Origin: Caulobacter sp. UNC279MFTsu5.1
GTDB taxonomy: Bacteria > Pseudomonadota > Alphaproteobacteria > Caulobacterales > Caulobacteraceae
Assembly (NCBI RefSeq): GCF_900114015.1
Contig: NZ_FORN01000008.1
Coordinates: 1 to 64,000 of the forward strand
DNA: 64,000 nucleotides
Direction: 5' to 3'
The notes under the pieces were generated by a model. It was not told the DNA's origin. It saw nothing but the letters and a program-made list of their open reading frames with translations, and did no database searches. The position numbers were made by a program, and so were the translations under genes. The stretch's first letter is position 1. Each line of letters opens with the position of its first letter. Below, one piece after another: positions 18,209 to 26,301 of the stretch.

Positions 18209-20458
18209 ATGAACCGACAGTCCTGGCGGGGTCCGGCCCTGGCCCTCATGCTCGGCGCATCCGCCGGCGTCCTGGCCTCCACCGCCTGCGCCCAGGCGCC
18301 GGCCGCGCCCGCCGCCCGTCCCTGGCTCGATCCGAAACTGGACGCCGACACGCGCGCCGACCTGGCGCTCAAGGCCATGACCCAGGACGAGAAGCTGACG
18401 GTCATCTTCGGCTTCTTCGGCGCCGACATGGGCGCCAAGTACAAGCGCGTGGCCGAGGCTCTGCCCGGCTCGGCCGGCTATGTGCCCGGCGTCGCGCGCC
18501 TGGGCATCCCCGCCCAGTTCCAGACCGACGCCGGCGTCGGCGTGGCCACCCAGGGCGGCGAGCCCAACAAGCGCGAGCGCACCGCCCTGCCCTCCGGCAT
18601 GGCCACCACCGCCACCTGGAACCCGAAGCTGGCCCAGGCCGGCGGGGCGATGATCGGCGCCGAGGCCCGCGCCTCGGGCTTCAACGTCATGCTGGCCGGC
18701 GGCGTCAACCTGGTCCGCGAGCCGCGCAACGGCCGCAACTTCGAATATGGCGGCGAGGACCCCTGGCTGGCCGGTCAGATGGTCGGGGCCCAGATCAAGG
18801 GCATCCAGTCCAACGCCATCGTCTCGACCATCAAGCACTACGCCCTGAACGCCCAGGAGACCGGCCGCTTCGTGCTGGACGCCAGGATCGGCGAGGCCGA
18901 CCTGCGCACTTCCGACCTGCTGGCCTTCCAGTTCGCGATCGAGGACTCCGACCCGCATTCGGTGATGTGCGCCTATAACCGCGTCAACGGCGACTACGCC
19001 TGCGAGAACGACTTCCTGCTCAACAAGGTCCTCAAGCAGGACTGGGGCTACAAGAGCTACGTGATGTCCGACTGGGGCGCGACGCACTCCGGCGCCAAGG
19101 CCATCAACGCCGGCCTCGACCAGGAATCGGCCGGCGACGCCTTCGACACCCAGCCCTTCTTCAAGGGCCCGCTGAAGGAGGCCCTGGCCAAGGGCGAGAT
19201 CAGCCAGGCGCGCGTCGACGACATGGCCCGCCGCGTTCTGCGCGGCCTGTTCGCCAGCGGCGTGGTCGAAAAGCCGGTCAAGATCGCCCCGATCGACTAC
19301 GCCGCCCACGCCAAGGTCACCCGCGCCGACGCCGAGGAAGGCGTCGTGCTGTTGAAGAACGACAAGGGCCTGCTGCCCCTGCTGTCGACGGCCAGGAAGA
19401 TCGCCGTGATCGGCGGCCATGCCGACGTCGGCGTGCTGTCGGGCGGCGGCTCGTCGCAGGTCTATCCGATCGGCGGCCGCGCCGTGCAGGGCGAGGGTCC
19501 GGCCAGTTGGCCCGGTCCGATGATCTACTTCCCCTCCTCGCCCCTGAAGGCGCTGAAGGCCCGGCTGCCCGGGGCCGACATCCAGTACGCCGACGGCAAG
19601 GACAGGGCCGCCGCCGCCAAGCTGGCGGCCGCCAGCGACGTGGTGCTGGTGTTCGCCACCCAGTGGAACGGCGAGGCCTTCGACAGCCCCCTGACGCTGG
19701 AGAACGATCAGGACGCCCTGATCGACGCCGTCGCCTCGGCCAACGCCAGGACCGTGGTGGTGCTGGAGACCGGCGGCCCGGTGCTGATGCCGTGGCTGCC
19801 CAAGGTCGGCGCCGTGGTCGAGGCCTGGTATCCGGGCTCGGAGGGCGGCGAGGCCGTCGCCAGCGTGCTGACCGGCGCGGTCGACGCCTCGGGCCGCCTG
19901 CCCGTCACCTTCCCGGCCGCCCTGGACCAGCTGCCCCGCCCGGTGCTGGACGGCGACCCGAAGAAGCCCGACGACCTGTTCGCGGTCGACTACACGATCG
20001 AGGGGGCGGCGGTCGGCTACAAGTGGTTCGACAAGAAGGGCCACCAGCCGCTGTTCGCCTTCGGCCACGGCCTGTCCTACACGACCTTCGCCTATGACAA
20101 CCTCAAGGCCGAGGCCAAGGGCGGCGCCCTGACCGTCAGCTTCGACGTGCGCAACACCGGCAAGCGGACCGGCAAGGCCGTGCCGCAGGTCTATGTCTCG
20201 CCCAAGGCGGGTGGATGGGAGGCGCCGCAGCGCCTGGCCGGCTTCAGCAAGGTCGAACTGGCGCCCGGCGCGACCACCAAGGTCAGCCTGACGGTCGATC
20301 CGCGCCTGCTGGCCACCTGGGACGCCAAGGCCCACGGCTGGTCGGTGGCGGCCGGCGCCTACACCGTCGCCCTCGGCGCCTCGTCGCGCGACACGGCCGC
20401 CAAGGCCGACGTCACGCTGGCCGCCCGGTCCCTGCCCGTCGGCCCGATCAAGCCCTGA
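18209..20458 (+). CDS. Glycoside hydrolase family 3 beta-glucosidase, secreted
   Basis: A 749-residue GH3 enzyme. The signal peptide ends near STACAQA, so it is exported. The catalytic TIM barrel carries the nucleophile Asp in YVMSDWGATHS and the conserved KHYALN and EDPWLAGQM segments. The alpha/beta sandwich domain (EEGVVLLKNDKGLLPL) and a C-terminal fibronectin-III-like domain (LTVSFDVRNTGKRTGKAVPQVYVS) complete the standard three-domain plan. It should release non-reducing glucose or xylose from short oligosaccharides in the periplasm. The start at 18209 has an excellent GGGAGG ribosome site. It lies directly after lacI and divergently from the TonB receptor, forming a compact sugar-use locus. 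Confidence 0.95.
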   Translation: MNRQSWRGPALALMLGASAGVLASTACAQAPAAPAARPWLDPKLDADTRADLALKAMTQDEKLTVIFGFFGADMGAKYKRVAEALPGSAGYVPGVARLGIPAQFQTDAGVGVATQGGEPNKRERTALPSGMATTATWNPKLAQAGGAMIGAEARASGFNVMLAGGVNLVREPRNGRNFEYGGEDPWLAGQMVGAQIKGIQSNAIVSTIKHYALNAQETGRFVLDARIGEADLRTSDLLAFQFAIEDSDPHSVMCAYNRVNGDYACENDFLLNKVLKQDWGYKSYVMSDWGATHSGAKAINAGLDQESAGDAFDTQPFFKGPLKEALAKGEISQARVDDMARRVLRGLFASGVVEKPVKIAPIDYAAHAKVTRADAEEGVVLLKNDKGLLPLLSTARKIAVIGGHADVGVLSGGGSSQVYPIGGRAVQGEGPASWPGPMIYFPSSPLKALKARLPGADIQYADGKDRAAAAKLAAASDVVLVFATQWNGEAFDSPLTLENDQDALIDAVASANARTVVVLETGGPVLMPWLPKVGAVVEAWYPGSEGGEAVASVLTGAVDASGRLPVTFPAALDQLPRPVLDGDPKKPDDLFAVDYTIEGAAVGYKWFDKKGHQPLFAFGHGLSYTTFAYDNLKAEAKGGALTVSFDVRNTGKRTGKAVPQVYVSPKAGGWEAPQRLAGFSKVELAPGATTKVSLTVDPRLLATWDAKAHGWSVAAGAYTVALGASSRDTAAKADVTLAARSLPVGPIKP

Positions 20459-20494
20459 GCCGCCGCTTCGGAGGCCATTTGGTCGCAGGTGAAA

Positions 20495-20513
20495 TTAAGA
20501 TCTGATTAACCAT
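20495..20513 (+). promoter_or_regulatory. Full CtrA-type box
   Basis: TTAA at 20495-20498, seven bases, then TTAACCAT at 20506-20513. This equals the full CtrA consensus TTAA-N7-TTAAC, and the second half matches the extended TTAACCAT form found at activated Caulobacter promoters, where it covers the -35 region. No protein gene starts within 500 bases downstream; a terminator follows at 20571-20599. Confidence 0.7.
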
Positions 20514-20539
20514 AAAAGCCGAATTTCGACTGGTCTTTC

Positions 20540-20599
20540 TTGAAGACACCCCACATCACTGACTTTCCACAGCCCGGTCGTCGACCGGGCTGTTTTTTT
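20540..20599 (+). ncRNA. Candidate CtrA-controlled small RNA
   Basis: A CtrA-type box in activator position is followed about 60 bases later by a strong intrinsic terminator, and no plausible reading frame lies between. Together they outline a transcript of roughly 60-75 nt ending at about 20599; the 5' end is estimated from the box, not seen. The unit sits between the GH3 gene and tRNA-Asn and is closed off from the tRNA by the terminator. The terminator could alternatively just serve GH3, 112 bases upstream. Confidence 0.5.
20570..20599 (+). terminator. Rho-independent terminator
   Basis: AGCCCGGT pairs with ACCGGGCT around a five-base loop and is followed by seven T residues. It ends the candidate small RNA and possibly GH3 readthrough. 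Confidence 0.9.
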
Positions 20600-20665
20600 G
20601 TCCGAATGCGCTTGCACCGAGTCAAATCGGCGGCTATCACCCGGCCTCTTCCTGAGGCGACCTGT

Positions 20666-20740
20666 TCCGCGGTAGCTCAGTGGTAGAGCAGCCGGCTGTT
20701 AACCGGCTGGTCGTAGGTTCGAATCCTACCCGCGGAGCCA
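20666..20740 (+). tRNA. tRNA-Asn (anticodon GTT), CCA encoded
   Basis: Complete cloverleaf. The acceptor stem is TCCGCGG/CCGCGGA with discriminator G and encoded CCA. The D arm contains AGCTCAGTGGTAGAGC. The anticodon stem GCCGG/CCGGC holds the loop CTGTTAA with anticodon GTT, and the T arm is GTAGG-TTCGAAT-CCTAC. Without CCA it ends at 20737. Confidence 0.98.
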
Positions 20741-20874
20741 CCTCCTTTCGCGCGACGAGCGCGAAGGCGCACTCGAAGCTTCTCCCCTTCCGAGAAACGT
20801 TGATCGATGTCTGGCCTCCGGCGGCCAGGTTCGCGATCTCGCCGAATGCGCGTAAGGCCGCTCTCCCATGAAAT

Positions 20875-21002
20875 CGTCATTCCCGCCCTTCTGGCGGGAA
20901 TCCCTGATTCAGCCGACGGGCAAGCGCCTTGGCGCGCTGGCGCGCCACACTCCCGCACCTGCGGCGGGCAGAGGGGTTCCCGCCACAAGGGCGGGAATGA
21001 CG
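20875..21002. repeat. 128-bp palindromic element, family C
   Basis: Terminal arms of 30 bp (20875-20904 and 20973-21002, two mismatches) start with CGTCATTCCCGCCC. The size and layout closely resemble the 127-bp family B elements, but the arm sequence differs. It lies between tRNA-Asn and the FrnE-like gene. Confidence 0.8.
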
Positions 21003-21062
21003 GATTATGGAGGAGGACCCGAGCCCCCCGCACGCCGATGCAATCTTGGCCCTGACGCCTAT

Positions 21063-21740
21063 ATGTCGGATCTCGCCGCCACGGACCGCGCCATGACCAA
21101 GCCCCTGAAGATCGATTTCGTCTCCGACGTCTCCTGCCCCTGGTGCGTCGTCGGCCTGGGCGGGCTGGAGGCGGCGCTGGAGCGGGTCGGCGACATGGTC
21201 GAAGCCGAGATCCATTTCCAGCCCTTCGAGCTCAACCCGAACATGCCGCCCGAGGGCCAGAACATCGTCGAGCATATCGCCGAGAAGTACGGCGCGACGC
21301 GCGAGCAGTCGGCGGCCAACCGCCAGGCCATCCACGACCGGGCCGCCGCCGTGGGCTTCTCCATGGTCACCGACGAGAACAGCCGGATCTACAACACCTT
21401 CGACGCCCATCGCCTGCTGCACTGGGCCGGCCTGGTCGGCGACCAGAAGGCCCTGAAACGCGCCCTGTTCGACGCCTATTTCACCGACGGCCAGAGCCCG
21501 GCCGACCACGAGGTGCTGGTCACCGCCGCCATGAAGGCGGGGCTGGACCCGCACGCCGCCCACGACGTGCTGACCTCGGGCCGCTACGCCCAGGAGGTCC
21601 GCGACGCCGAGCGCCGGTGGCAGGCGGCGGGCATCAGCTCGGTGCCGGCCGTGGTGATCAACGACCGCTACCTGATCTCGGGCGGACAGCCGGCCGAGTA
21701 TTTCGAGCAGGCCCTGCGCCAGATCGCCGCCGAGGCTTGA
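21063..21740 (+). CDS. DsbA-family oxidoreductase, FrnE-like
   Basis: A 225-residue thioredoxin-fold protein of the DsbA/FrnE group. The CxxC redox motif is C25-P-W-C28 in DVSCPWCVVGL. The helical insertion and the cis-proline loop (GISSVPAVVINDRYLISGGQP) near the C-terminus are all present. No signal peptide is seen, so it is a cytosolic disulfide isomerase or oxidoreductase, a type often linked to oxidative stress. The start may be ATG 21063 (MSDLAATDRAM) or ATG 21093 (MTKPLKID); neither has a strong ribosome site. An in-frame extension upstream to 20868 lies inside the family C palindrome and is not credible. The EcfG-like sigma factor follows in the same direction 81 bases later. Confidence 0.9.
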   Translation: MSDLAATDRAMTKPLKIDFVSDVSCPWCVVGLGGLEAALERVGDMVEAEIHFQPFELNPNMPPEGQNIVEHIAEKYGATREQSAANRQAIHDRAAAVGFSMVTDENSRIYNTFDAHRLLHWAGLVGDQKALKRALFDAYFTDGQSPADHEVLVTAAMKAGLDPHAAHDVLTSGRYAQEVRDAERRWQAAGISSVPAVVINDRYLISGGQPAEYFEQALRQIAAEA

Positions 21741-21773
21741 CCGGCGGTTGGTCAAATATATTTACCGCGAAGC

Positions 21774-21798
21774 GGAGCCTTACCCGGTCGAGCGCGTT
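21774..21798 (+). promoter_or_regulatory. Possible EcfG-type promoter before the sigma factor gene
   Basis: GGAGC, 16 bases, then CGTT. The known EcfG/SigT pattern is GGAAC-N16/17-CGTT, so there is one mismatch in the -35 element. It lies about 24 bases before the sigma gene start and could allow autoactivation. This is a weak call. Confidence 0.3.
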
Positions 21799-21821
21799 CA
21801 TTCCCTGAACGGGAACACCGC

Positions 21822-22427
21822 ATGACCCATCCGACCTCGGCCCAGATCACCGCGAAAGACATGACGTTCGAGCGCGAGCTCGTCAGCCTGATCCCACACC
21901 TGCGCGCCTTCGGCCGCTCGCTGACCGGCAACGCCAGCCACGGCGACGACCTGGCCCAGGACGCCCTGGCCAAGGCCCTGGCCTCGCGAAACTCCTACCA
22001 GCCGGGCACCAACATGAAGGCCTGGACCTTCATGATCCTGCGCAACGTCTTCTATTCGGAAAAGCGCCGCTCCTGGCGCTCGTGCGCCCTCGATCCGGAG
22101 CTGGCCGAGCGAACCCTGGTGTCGACGTCCAACCCGACAGCGGGCCTGGAGCTGGACGAACTGCGCCGGGCGCTGGACATGCTGCCGGCCGACCAGCGCG
22201 AGGCGCTGATCCTGGTCGGCGCGGCCGGCATGTCCTACGAGGAGGTCAGCGACATCACCGGCGCGGCGCTGGGCACCATCAAGAGCCGCGTCAGCCGGGC
22301 GCGCGACCGCCTGGCCCTGATCTTCGCCGAGGGCAGAATCACCGAGGACCACCAGCCGGCCCACGCCGCCATGGCCGCGATCCTCCGGCGTATCGACGAC
22401 TATCGAGCGGCGTCCCGCGCGGCTTAG
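21822..22427 (+). CDS. EcfG-like (ECF15-type) RNA polymerase sigma factor
   Basis: A 201-residue extracytoplasmic-function sigma factor. Sigma region 2 covers about residues 20-85, with the DDLAQDALAKAL and NMKAWTFMILRNVFYSEKRR segments characteristic of the EcfG group. Region 4 (LPADQREALILVGAAGMSYEEVSDI then GTIKSRVSRARDRL) ends near residue 165, leaving a short charged tail. EcfG proteins drive the general stress response in Alphaproteobacteria and are held by the NepR anti-sigma factor, itself released by PhyR. No nepR or phyR lies beside this gene, so it may be a secondary paralogue (SigU-like) rather than the main SigT. A hairpin of family A follows the stop. Confidence 0.88.
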   Translation: MTHPTSAQITAKDMTFERELVSLIPHLRAFGRSLTGNASHGDDLAQDALAKALASRNSYQPGTNMKAWTFMILRNVFYSEKRRSWRSCALDPELAERTLVSTSNPTAGLELDELRRALDMLPADQREALILVGAAGMSYEEVSDITGAALGTIKSRVSRARDRLALIFAEGRITEDHQPAHAAMAAILRRIDDYRAASRAA

Positions 22428-22438
22428 CTCAAAAATAA

Positions 22439-22480
22439 TTGTCATCCCGGACAAGCGCCGCGCGCTCTCCGGGATGACAA
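22439..22480. repeat. REP-like hairpin, family A copy 2 (bidirectional terminator)
   Basis: TTGTCATCCCGG...CCGGGATGACAA, a compact 42-bp version of the element at 2336-2445. It lies between the convergent sigma factor and DUF808 genes, where it can end transcription from both sides. Confidence 0.8.
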
Positions 22481-22509
22481 CGATCTGGGGCGAACGCGTG
22501 AAGCGCCCC

Positions 22510-23454
22510 TCAGGAGTGCGCCGCCTTCTTGCGCGGGATCAGGTGCAGAACGCCGACGATCGCGCCGCCGACGATGAGCCCCACCACCGCCGAACCCGCC
22601 GCCATGGCCAGCCAGCCGGTCACCGGGCCGACCACCGGAGCCCCGCCGGCCCAGTGCGACGCGCCCTCGACCCAGTGCGGCACGGGGGTCAGGTGGAAAT
22701 GCTCCAGGCCGTGAACGATGATGCCGCCACCGACCCACAGCATGGCCGCCGTGCCGATCACGGTCAGGGCCTCCATGGTCACCGGCATGGCCTTGACCAG
22801 GCCGCGTCCCAGGGCCCGGGTTCCGGCGTTGGACCGCTGGGCCAGGTGCAACCCGATGTCGTCCATCTTCACGATCAGCGCCACCACGCCATAGACGGCG
22901 ACCGTCAGCGCCACCCCGATCACCGCCAGGGCCGCGGCCTGGACGGCCAGGGGCTTGTCGGCGACGTCGGCCAGGGCGATGGCCATGATCTCGCCCGACA
23001 GGATCAGGTCGGTGCGGATCGCGCCATTGACCTTCTGCGCCTCGAGCTCGGCGCTGCTCAGCGCCAGGTCCTCGGTCTCCTCGCCGGCGATCTCGTGGTG
23101 CGCGAAGGCCTCGATGATCTTCTCGGTGGCCTCGAACGCCAGATAGGCGCCGCCGACCATCAGGATCGGCGTCACCGCCCACGGCGCGAAGGCGCTGAGG
23201 ATCAGGGCGCCGGGCAGCAGGAACAGCAGCTTGTTGCGGAACGAGCCGACCGCGATCTTCCAGACGATCGGCAGTTCGCGATCGGGCGTGAAGCCCATGG
23301 CGTAGCCGGGCGTGACGGCGGTGTCGTCGACAACCACCCCGGCGGCCTTGACCCCCGCCTTGCCGGCGGCGGCGCCCACGTCGTCCAGCGAGGCGGCCGC
23401 CAGCTTGGTGATGCCGGCGATGTCGTCGAGAAGGGCGGCGAGGCCGGAGGGCAT
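22510..23454 (-). CDS. DUF808 inner membrane protein
   Basis: A 314-residue member of the DUF808 family (YedI-like inner membrane proteins, function unknown). The N-terminus MPSGLAALLDDIAGITKLAAA, the DDTAVTPGYAMGFTPDRELPIV block and the PALL-type hydrophobic stretches are family features. I see about five hydrophobic segments (for example LLFLLPGALILSAFAPWAV, AALAVIGVALTVAVYGVVAL and the C-terminal VGPVTGWLAMAAGSAVVGLI). The gene is monocistronic and convergent with the sigma factor gene. Confidence 0.9.
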   Translation of the reverse strand: MPSGLAALLDDIAGITKLAAASLDDVGAAAGKAGVKAAGVVVDDTAVTPGYAMGFTPDRELPIVWKIAVGSFRNKLLFLLPGALILSAFAPWAVTPILMVGGAYLAFEATEKIIEAFAHHEIAGEETEDLALSSAELEAQKVNGAIRTDLILSGEIMAIALADVADKPLAVQAAALAVIGVALTVAVYGVVALIVKMDDIGLHLAQRSNAGTRALGRGLVKAMPVTMEALTVIGTAAMLWVGGGIIVHGLEHFHLTPVPHWVEGASHWAGGAPVVGPVTGWLAMAAGSAVVGLIVGGAIVGVLHLIPRKKAAHS

Positions 23455-23681
23455 GGCGGATTCTCTTTTGGCGAAGGATCAAGTCAGGCGAATAGACCGG
23501 ACCGCTCGCTCCGGTCGAGCCCTAACCCTCGCCCGGGACGCCCCCGGCGGCGCGTTCCCTCAGATTCCCTGCAATGATCGTCAGAATAAAATCAGATCCT
23601 GTGTCAGTTGCGATTTGAGAGCGGCGGACCAGATATGCGGGACGCCGACGCGGGGTCGGCGACCGTTTCAGGGACCGTTTC

Positions 23682-24758
23682 ATGCCCACTCTGTTCGATC
23701 CGCTTCGCCTCGGCGATCTCGAGCTGCCCAACCGTGTCGTCATGGCGCCGCTGACCCGCCTGCGGGCCGGCCCGACCCAGATCCCCAACGCCCTGATGGC
23801 CGACTACTACGCCCAGCGCGCCTCGGCGGGCCTGCTGATCACCGAGGGCGTGCCGGTCGTGCCGCAGGGCGTCGGCTATCCCGGCGTGCCGGGCATTTGG
23901 TCCCAGGAGCAGGTCGAGGGCTGGAAGCAGGTCACCCAGGCCGTGCACGACAAGGGCGGCCGCATCTTCATGCAGATCTGGCACGTGGGCCGGGTCTCCG
24001 ACCCGTCGTTCCATGGCGGCGAACTCCCGGTCGCCCCCAGCGCCATCGCGGCCAAGGGCCATGTCAGCCTGCTGCGCCCCGAACGCCCCTACCCCACGCC
24101 CCGCGCCCTGACAACCGAGGAGGTGGTCGGGGTGGTCGAGGCCTTCCGCAAGGGGGCCGAAAACGCCAAGGCGGCCGGCTTCGACGGCGTCGAGATCCAC
24201 GGCGCCAACGGCTATCTGCTCGACCAGTTCCTGCAGGACGGCTCCAACCAGCGCACCGACCGCTACGGCGGCTCGATCGAGAACCGCGCCCGCCTGATGC
24301 TGGAGGTCGCCGACGCCGCCGCCTCGGTGTTCGGCCCGGGCCGAGTCGGCGTGCACCTGGCGCCGCGCGCCGACAGCCACTCGATGGGCGACAGCGACCT
24401 GGCCGCCACCTTCGGCTACGTGGCCCGGGAACTGGGCCAGCGCGGCGTCGCCTTCCTGTGCGCCCGCGAATACGACGGCCCCGACAGCCTGGGCGCCGCG
24501 CTGAAAGCGGCGTTCGGCGGCGTCTACATCGCCAACGAGAAGTTCACCGCCGCCACCGCCCAGGCGGCCCTTGACGCGGGCAGGGCCGACGCGGTCGCCT
24601 TCGGCAAGGCCTATATCGCCAATCCGGACCTGGTGGAGCGCCTGCGCCTGGGCGCGCCGCTGAACGACCCGGACCCGACCACCTTCTACGGCGGCGACGG
24701 TCGCGGCTATACCGACTATCCGGCCCTGAGGACGCCCGTCGCGGCCGCGGCCGAATAG
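23682..24758 (+). CDS. Old Yellow Enzyme family alkene reductase
   Basis: A 358-residue FMN-dependent ene-reductase of the OYE/NemA group, which reduces activated C=C bonds (enones, nitroesters, N-ethylmaleimide) with NAD(P)H. The TIM barrel begins LFDPLRLGDLELPNRVVMAPLTR. The substrate-anion-binding pair is the His and Asn of EIHGANGYLLDQFL, and NQRTDRYGGSIENRARL and the C-terminal GKAYIANPDLVERLRLGAPL are diagnostic. Ten bases (GACCGTTTCA) are repeated with a 12-base period just before the start (23661 and 23673). This may be a regulator half-site pair and leaves no good ribosome site. Confidence 0.95.
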   Translation: MPTLFDPLRLGDLELPNRVVMAPLTRLRAGPTQIPNALMADYYAQRASAGLLITEGVPVVPQGVGYPGVPGIWSQEQVEGWKQVTQAVHDKGGRIFMQIWHVGRVSDPSFHGGELPVAPSAIAAKGHVSLLRPERPYPTPRALTTEEVVGVVEAFRKGAENAKAAGFDGVEIHGANGYLLDQFLQDGSNQRTDRYGGSIENRARLMLEVADAAASVFGPGRVGVHLAPRADSHSMGDSDLAATFGYVARELGQRGVAFLCAREYDGPDSLGAALKAAFGGVYIANEKFTAATAQAALDAGRADAVAFGKAYIANPDLVERLRLGAPLNDPDPTTFYGGDGRGYTDYPALRTPVAAAAE

Positions 24759-24773
24759 GCGGGATTTCCGTTC

Positions 24774-24842
24774 AAGCCTGTATCCGCCGCGCCATTTGCC
24801 GCGTTGGGTCTTCACCACGCGGCGCGTAGCGGATACAGGCTT
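24774..24842. repeat. 69-bp inverted repeat directly before a start codon
   Basis: Perfect 14-bp arms AAGCCTGTATCCGC (24774-24787) and complement (24829-24842), extended inward by CGCGCC/GGCGCG. It ends four bases before the ATG of the next gene and starts 16 bases after the stop of the reductase. It may terminate the reductase transcript or mask translation initiation of the next gene. Confidence 0.7.
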
Positions 24843-24846
24843 AACC

Positions 24847-25281
24847 ATGAGCGCGACCAACGATCACTGGAAGACCATCCTGCAGCGCGGCGCCAACGCC
24901 CTGGCCTTCCGGATCACCAGCCCGGCCAACGCCGTCAAGCCGACCATGGCGGCCGAGCCGGCGCCGCAGAAGCGCGTCCTGCCGGTCATGGTCTATCACG
25001 CGGTGGCCGCCTGCGCCTTGGTCGACGGCTGGGTGGCGGCGGGCGAAGGCGAGATCCTGATCGACCGCCCCGCCGTCCTGGCCCGCCAGAAGCTGGTCAA
25101 CGCCAAGGCCGCCGAGCCGCCGGGCAGCGCCCAGTCCCCGTTCTCGACCGGCTACGCGGCCGACTACCGGCTGGAGCTGGCGCGGCTGGCCTGGCTGGCG
25201 ATCATCGACGATCCGGCCCACCGCCTGGAGGCCCTGGCGGCGGCGTACCAGCCGCCGGAGCCGTGGGTGAAGCTGGTTTAG
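24847..25281 (+). CDS. Uncharacterised small protein
   Basis: A 144-residue protein I do not recognise. It has no signal peptide and no convincing membrane helix. The composition is coding-like and the frame is maintained throughout: SATNDHWKTILQRGANALAF at the start, a hydrophobic stretch VLPVMVYHAVAACALVDGWV in the middle, and an Ala/Leu/Pro-rich end. The start at 24847 directly follows a long hairpin and has no visible ribosome site; an in-frame ATG at 24796 lies inside the inverted repeat. The repeat element B copy 2 follows the stop within eight bases. Confidence 0.65.
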   Translation: MSATNDHWKTILQRGANALAFRITSPANAVKPTMAAEPAPQKRVLPVMVYHAVAACALVDGWVAAGEGEILIDRPAVLARQKLVNAKAAEPPGSAQSPFSTGYAADYRLELARLAWLAIIDDPAHRLEALAAAYQPPEPWVKLV

Positions 25282-25288
25282 CTTCGAT

Positions 25289-25415
25289 CCGCTCATCCCG
25301 GCGAATGCCGGGACCCAGATCCCAAAGCGGCGTGGTGGATTGGAAGAGCTTGGCGCTCCTGGCGTCAGCTATAGAGCCATTCCATCTGGGTCCCGGCATT
25401 CGCCGGGATGAGCGG
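25289..25415. repeat. 127-bp palindromic element, family B copy 2
   Basis: Same length and same perfect 32-bp arms as 10018-10144. Its 63-bp interior, read in reverse complement, matches copy 1 at roughly three quarters of positions, so the two are true homologues in opposite orientation. It lies between the convergent uncharacterised gene and gloA. Confidence 0.9.
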
Positions 25416-25451
25416 ATTTAAGGGCGCGTTCTGAGAGCGAGAAGCCCGCCC

Positions 25452-25889
25452 CTACCACGCCCCCGTGTTCGGCATCGAGGCCCACGGTTCGGCCGGCTCC
25501 AGATTGCCGTCCTGCAGCAGTTCGACCGAGATGTCGTCGGGCGAGCGGACGAAGGCCATGTGGCCGTCGCGCGGCGGGCGGTTGATCGTCACGCCCATGT
25601 CCATCAGCCGCCGGCAGGTCTCGTAGATGTCGTCGACCCGATAGGCCAGGTGGCCGAAATTGCGGCCGCCCTGATAGTCCTCGGGATCCCAGTTGTAGGT
25701 CAGCTCGACCATCGGCGCCTTGCGCTCCCTGGCCAGCTCGACGTCCTCGGGCGCGGCCAGGAACACGAGGGTGAAACGACCCTTGTCGTTCTCCATCCGG
25801 TACATCTCGGTCAGGCCCAGGCCTTCGCAATAGAAGCGCAGCGAGGCGTCGAGGTCCTTCACGCGGACCATGGTGTGCAGATAGCGCAT
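25452..25889 (-). CDS. gloA: Lactoylglutathione lyase (glyoxalase I)
   Basis: A 145-residue VOC-fold metalloenzyme that converts the methylglyoxal-glutathione hemithioacetal to S-lactoylglutathione. The four metal ligands of the GloA family are all visible: H5 ([10 protein letters not shown]), E62 (MVELTYNW), H80 (FGHLAYRV) and E123 (SVELLQ). The C-terminus is about ten residues longer than in E. coli GloA. The start at 25889 is fixed by the conserved MRYLHTM; an in-frame extension upstream to 25955 is not conserved. It stands alone on the minus strand. Confidence 0.95.
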   Translation of the reverse strand: MRYLHTMVRVKDLDASLRFYCEGLGLTEMYRMENDKGRFTLVFLAAPEDVELARERKAPMVELTYNWDPEDYQGGRNFGHLAYRVDDIYETCRRLMDMGVTINRPPRDGHMAFVRSPDDISVELLQDGNLEPAEPWASMPNTGAW

Positions 25890-25981
25890 GGGCGGGCTCC
25901 TGAGGTCGGATCGGGCGCAGGATACAGCGGCGGACCGCCCCGCCGCACCCCACATTCGTCGGCGGGGACGGTCTCGAAGCC

Positions 25982-26164
25982 CTATTCGCCGGCCCGCGCG
26001 GCCTGGCCTTGCAGCACCTGCTGGGCCCGCTCGACCGCCTCCATCAGGTTGCCCAGGGCAAGGCCTTCCGGGCTGTCGGCGCGGTAGATCTCGCGCAGGG
26101 CCGGCACCCGGTCCTTGCAGGCGGCCATGGCGTCCAGGGCCCGATCGATCTTTCGCGTCAGCAT
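25982..26164 (-). CDS. Small helical protein, 60 residues
   Basis: A short, highly charged, probably all-helical protein ([18 protein letters not shown] at the start, then [18 protein letters not shown]). The amphipathic pattern suggests a coiled coil or dimer. No family is recognised. It is isolated, with gaps of about 90 and 140 bases to its neighbours, which support its being a separate small gene but do not prove expression. Confidence 0.5.
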   Translation of the reverse strand: MLTRKIDRALDAMAACKDRVPALREIYRADSPEGLALGNLMEAVERAQQVLQGQAARAGE

Positions 26165-26301
26165 GACAGCAAGCGCCTCTTGTTCTTACTTCGTTCTATT
26201 CACCCGACCGACGGAGTCAACGCTCCATCCGCTCCGACGGACGGCTTCTCGCGAGTCTGCCGTTCCCTACAAGACCGGACGTTCGAACCTTTCGCGCGCC
26301 G

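Noticed and set aside
20868-21062. N-terminal extension of the FrnE-like protein
   Set aside because: It is encoded within the 128-bp palindromic element and lacks family resemblance.
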